A stretch of 5,550 nucleotides of DNA from Paracoccaceae bacterium (GTDB lineage Bacteria; Pseudomonadota; Alphaproteobacteria; Rhodobacterales; Rhodobacteraceae). Where the stretch lies: positions 70,303-75,852 of the forward strand of contig PARX01000043.1 in assembly GCA_002712045.1 (NCBI GenBank). Direction: 5' to 3'. A program made the position numbers and the translations under genes. Below the pieces are notes generated by a model, which was not told the DNA's origin, searched no databases, and saw only the letters and a program-made list of their open reading frames with translations. Position 1 is the first letter of the stretch, and every line of letters begins with the position of its first letter. Of the stretch, positions 4,819 to 5,550 are shown one piece after another.

Positions 4819-5550
4819 TTAACTTTTTTGATGCCTTGGGTGTCTTTTAGTCTCCTGTGCAATCAGCCAATCCATATGGTTTCTTATAAATTCGTTGGCT
4901 GCGTCTCTTGGCGGATTATAATCCCAAGACTGAAAAACACCTGCCTCCATAGCAGCATGAATTCCGCGTCTTTGCTTTTGAGTAGCTATGACATTTTTTC
5001 GAATAGCTTCACTATCCCATCTCTCTTGGACTTCTTTCTCAAAACCTTCTGCGATACCGACATATTTTGGATCACCAATTAAATCCATCAATTCTTCTGG
5101 ATCCTCTTTTATGTTAAAAAGCTGTGGTGGATCTACATCGCAATGTATATATTTAAAATCCCCGCGTCTAATCATGAATATTGGATGAGAAGCGCATTCA
5201 GCACAATACTCGACAATAGCTTCTCGATCATCCTCATTTTCTCCTTTTGCTAACGGCCATAATGACCTGCCGTCAATGGGCATAGCCAACTCAGGTTTTT
5301 CTTGACCAGCAATATCTAAAAGAGTTGGCAACAAATCAACTAAAGAACATGGATTATCAGAAGTTCCATTTGCAACACCAGGTCCAGACATTATTAGGGG
5401 AACACGTGCAGAGTGCTCAAACATATTCATCTTATACCATAAGCCACGTTCTCCGAGCATATCCCCATGGTCTGAAGTTACAATAACAATGGTATTTTCC
5501 AATTGTTTACTTTCTTCCAAAGCCTGCATTACGACACCAACGTTCTCATC
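4819..5550 (-). CDS. betC: Choline-sulfatase, C-terminal half (partial)
   Basis: A sulfatase of the alkaline-phosphatase superfamily, best matched to choline-sulfatase, which hydrolyses choline-O-sulfate to choline and sulfate. The last 243 residues are in the window and the reading frame stays open through the right edge. The family is about 500 residues, so the active-site CxPxR segment, whose cysteine becomes formylglycine, lies outside. Numbered from the internal Met at 5529, visible parts are NTIVIVTSDHGDMLGERG (12-29) with metal-binding D20-H21, WYKMNMFEHSARVPLI (31-46) with probable sulfate-contacting K33, and LVDLLPTLLDIAG (63-75). The end matches the choline-sulfatase C-terminal domain: GVFQSWDYNPPRDAANEFIR (197-216), then NHMDW (217-221). 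That domain is the main reason for preferring choline-sulfatase over a generic sulfatase. Choline released could serve as osmoprotectant precursor, carbon or nitrogen source, but no bet dehydrogenase genes are in view. It is the upstream gene of a probable two-gene unit with the M20D amidohydrolase. Confidence 0.87.
   Translation of the reverse strand, partial: DENVGVVMQALEESKQLENTIVIVTSDHGDMLGERGLWYKMNMFEHSARVPLIMSGPGVANGTSDNPCSLVDLLPTLLDIAGQEKPELAMPIDGRSLWPLAKGENEDDREAIVEYCAECASHPIFMIRRGDFKYIHCDVDPPQLFNIKEDPEELMDLIGDPKYVGIAEGFEKEVQERWDSEAIRKNVIATQKQRRGIHAAMEAGVFQSWDYNPPRDAANEFIRNHMDWLIAQETKRHPRHQKS

Noticed and set aside
4828..5188. Two overlapping plus-strand open frames inside the sulfatase gene
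   Set aside because: Both are antisense to the conserved choline-sulfatase C-terminus, overlap each other, and show no domain signal.
1..5550. CRISPR array, insertion sequence, tRNA, toxin-antitoxin or defence island
   Set aside because: I saw no regularly spaced repeats, transposase, terminal inverted repeats, tRNA-like cloverleaf or defence-gene motifs on either strand.

Overview
The window is AT-rich, chromosome-like DNA that looks like a free-living, probably marine, low-GC alphaproteobacterium. This is inferred from the gene families: a periplasmic BMP-family binding protein with a cleavable, twin-arginine-like signal and no lipobox, a TfoX-N protein, an IlvB-like orphan enzyme, an M20D amidohydrolase and a choline-sulfatase. 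No rRNA, tRNA or other taxonomic marker is present, so the assignment is tentative. Stop codons TAA, TAG and TGA are all used, so the standard bacterial code applies.

Layout, left to right. (1) 1-803, minus: N-terminal three quarters of a BMP-family ABC-transporter substrate-binding protein, running off the left edge. (2) 804-1076: divergent intergenic region with a strong SD for each flanking gene and a possible leader hairpin. (3) 1077-1487, plus: small four-helix membrane protein of unknown function. (4) 1503-1540: hairpin, probably a bidirectional terminator. (5) 1523-1882, minus: TfoX N-terminal-domain protein, whose start is better placed at a TTG than at the upstream ATG. (6) 1982-3598, plus: stand-alone thiamine-diphosphate enzyme of the acetolactate-synthase-like family. 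(7) 3626-4789, minus: M20D metallo-amidohydrolase. (8) 4819-5550, minus: C-terminal half of a choline-sulfatase, running off the right edge.

Only the last two genes look co-transcribed (sulfatase first, 29-bp gap, then amidohydrolase). The strand changes at every other junction, so the window holds about five transcription units. The common theme is scavenging of small organic molecules: import (BMP protein), desulfation of choline-O-sulfate, hydrolysis of N-acyl amino acids or similar amides, and 2-keto-acid chemistry by the ThDP enzyme. The genes do not form one obvious pathway.

Nothing here amounts to a clear undescribed system. The points most worth following are the unknown membrane protein, the substrates of the BMP protein and of the orphan ThDP enzyme, the sulfatase/amidohydrolase pair, and the start of the TfoX-like gene.
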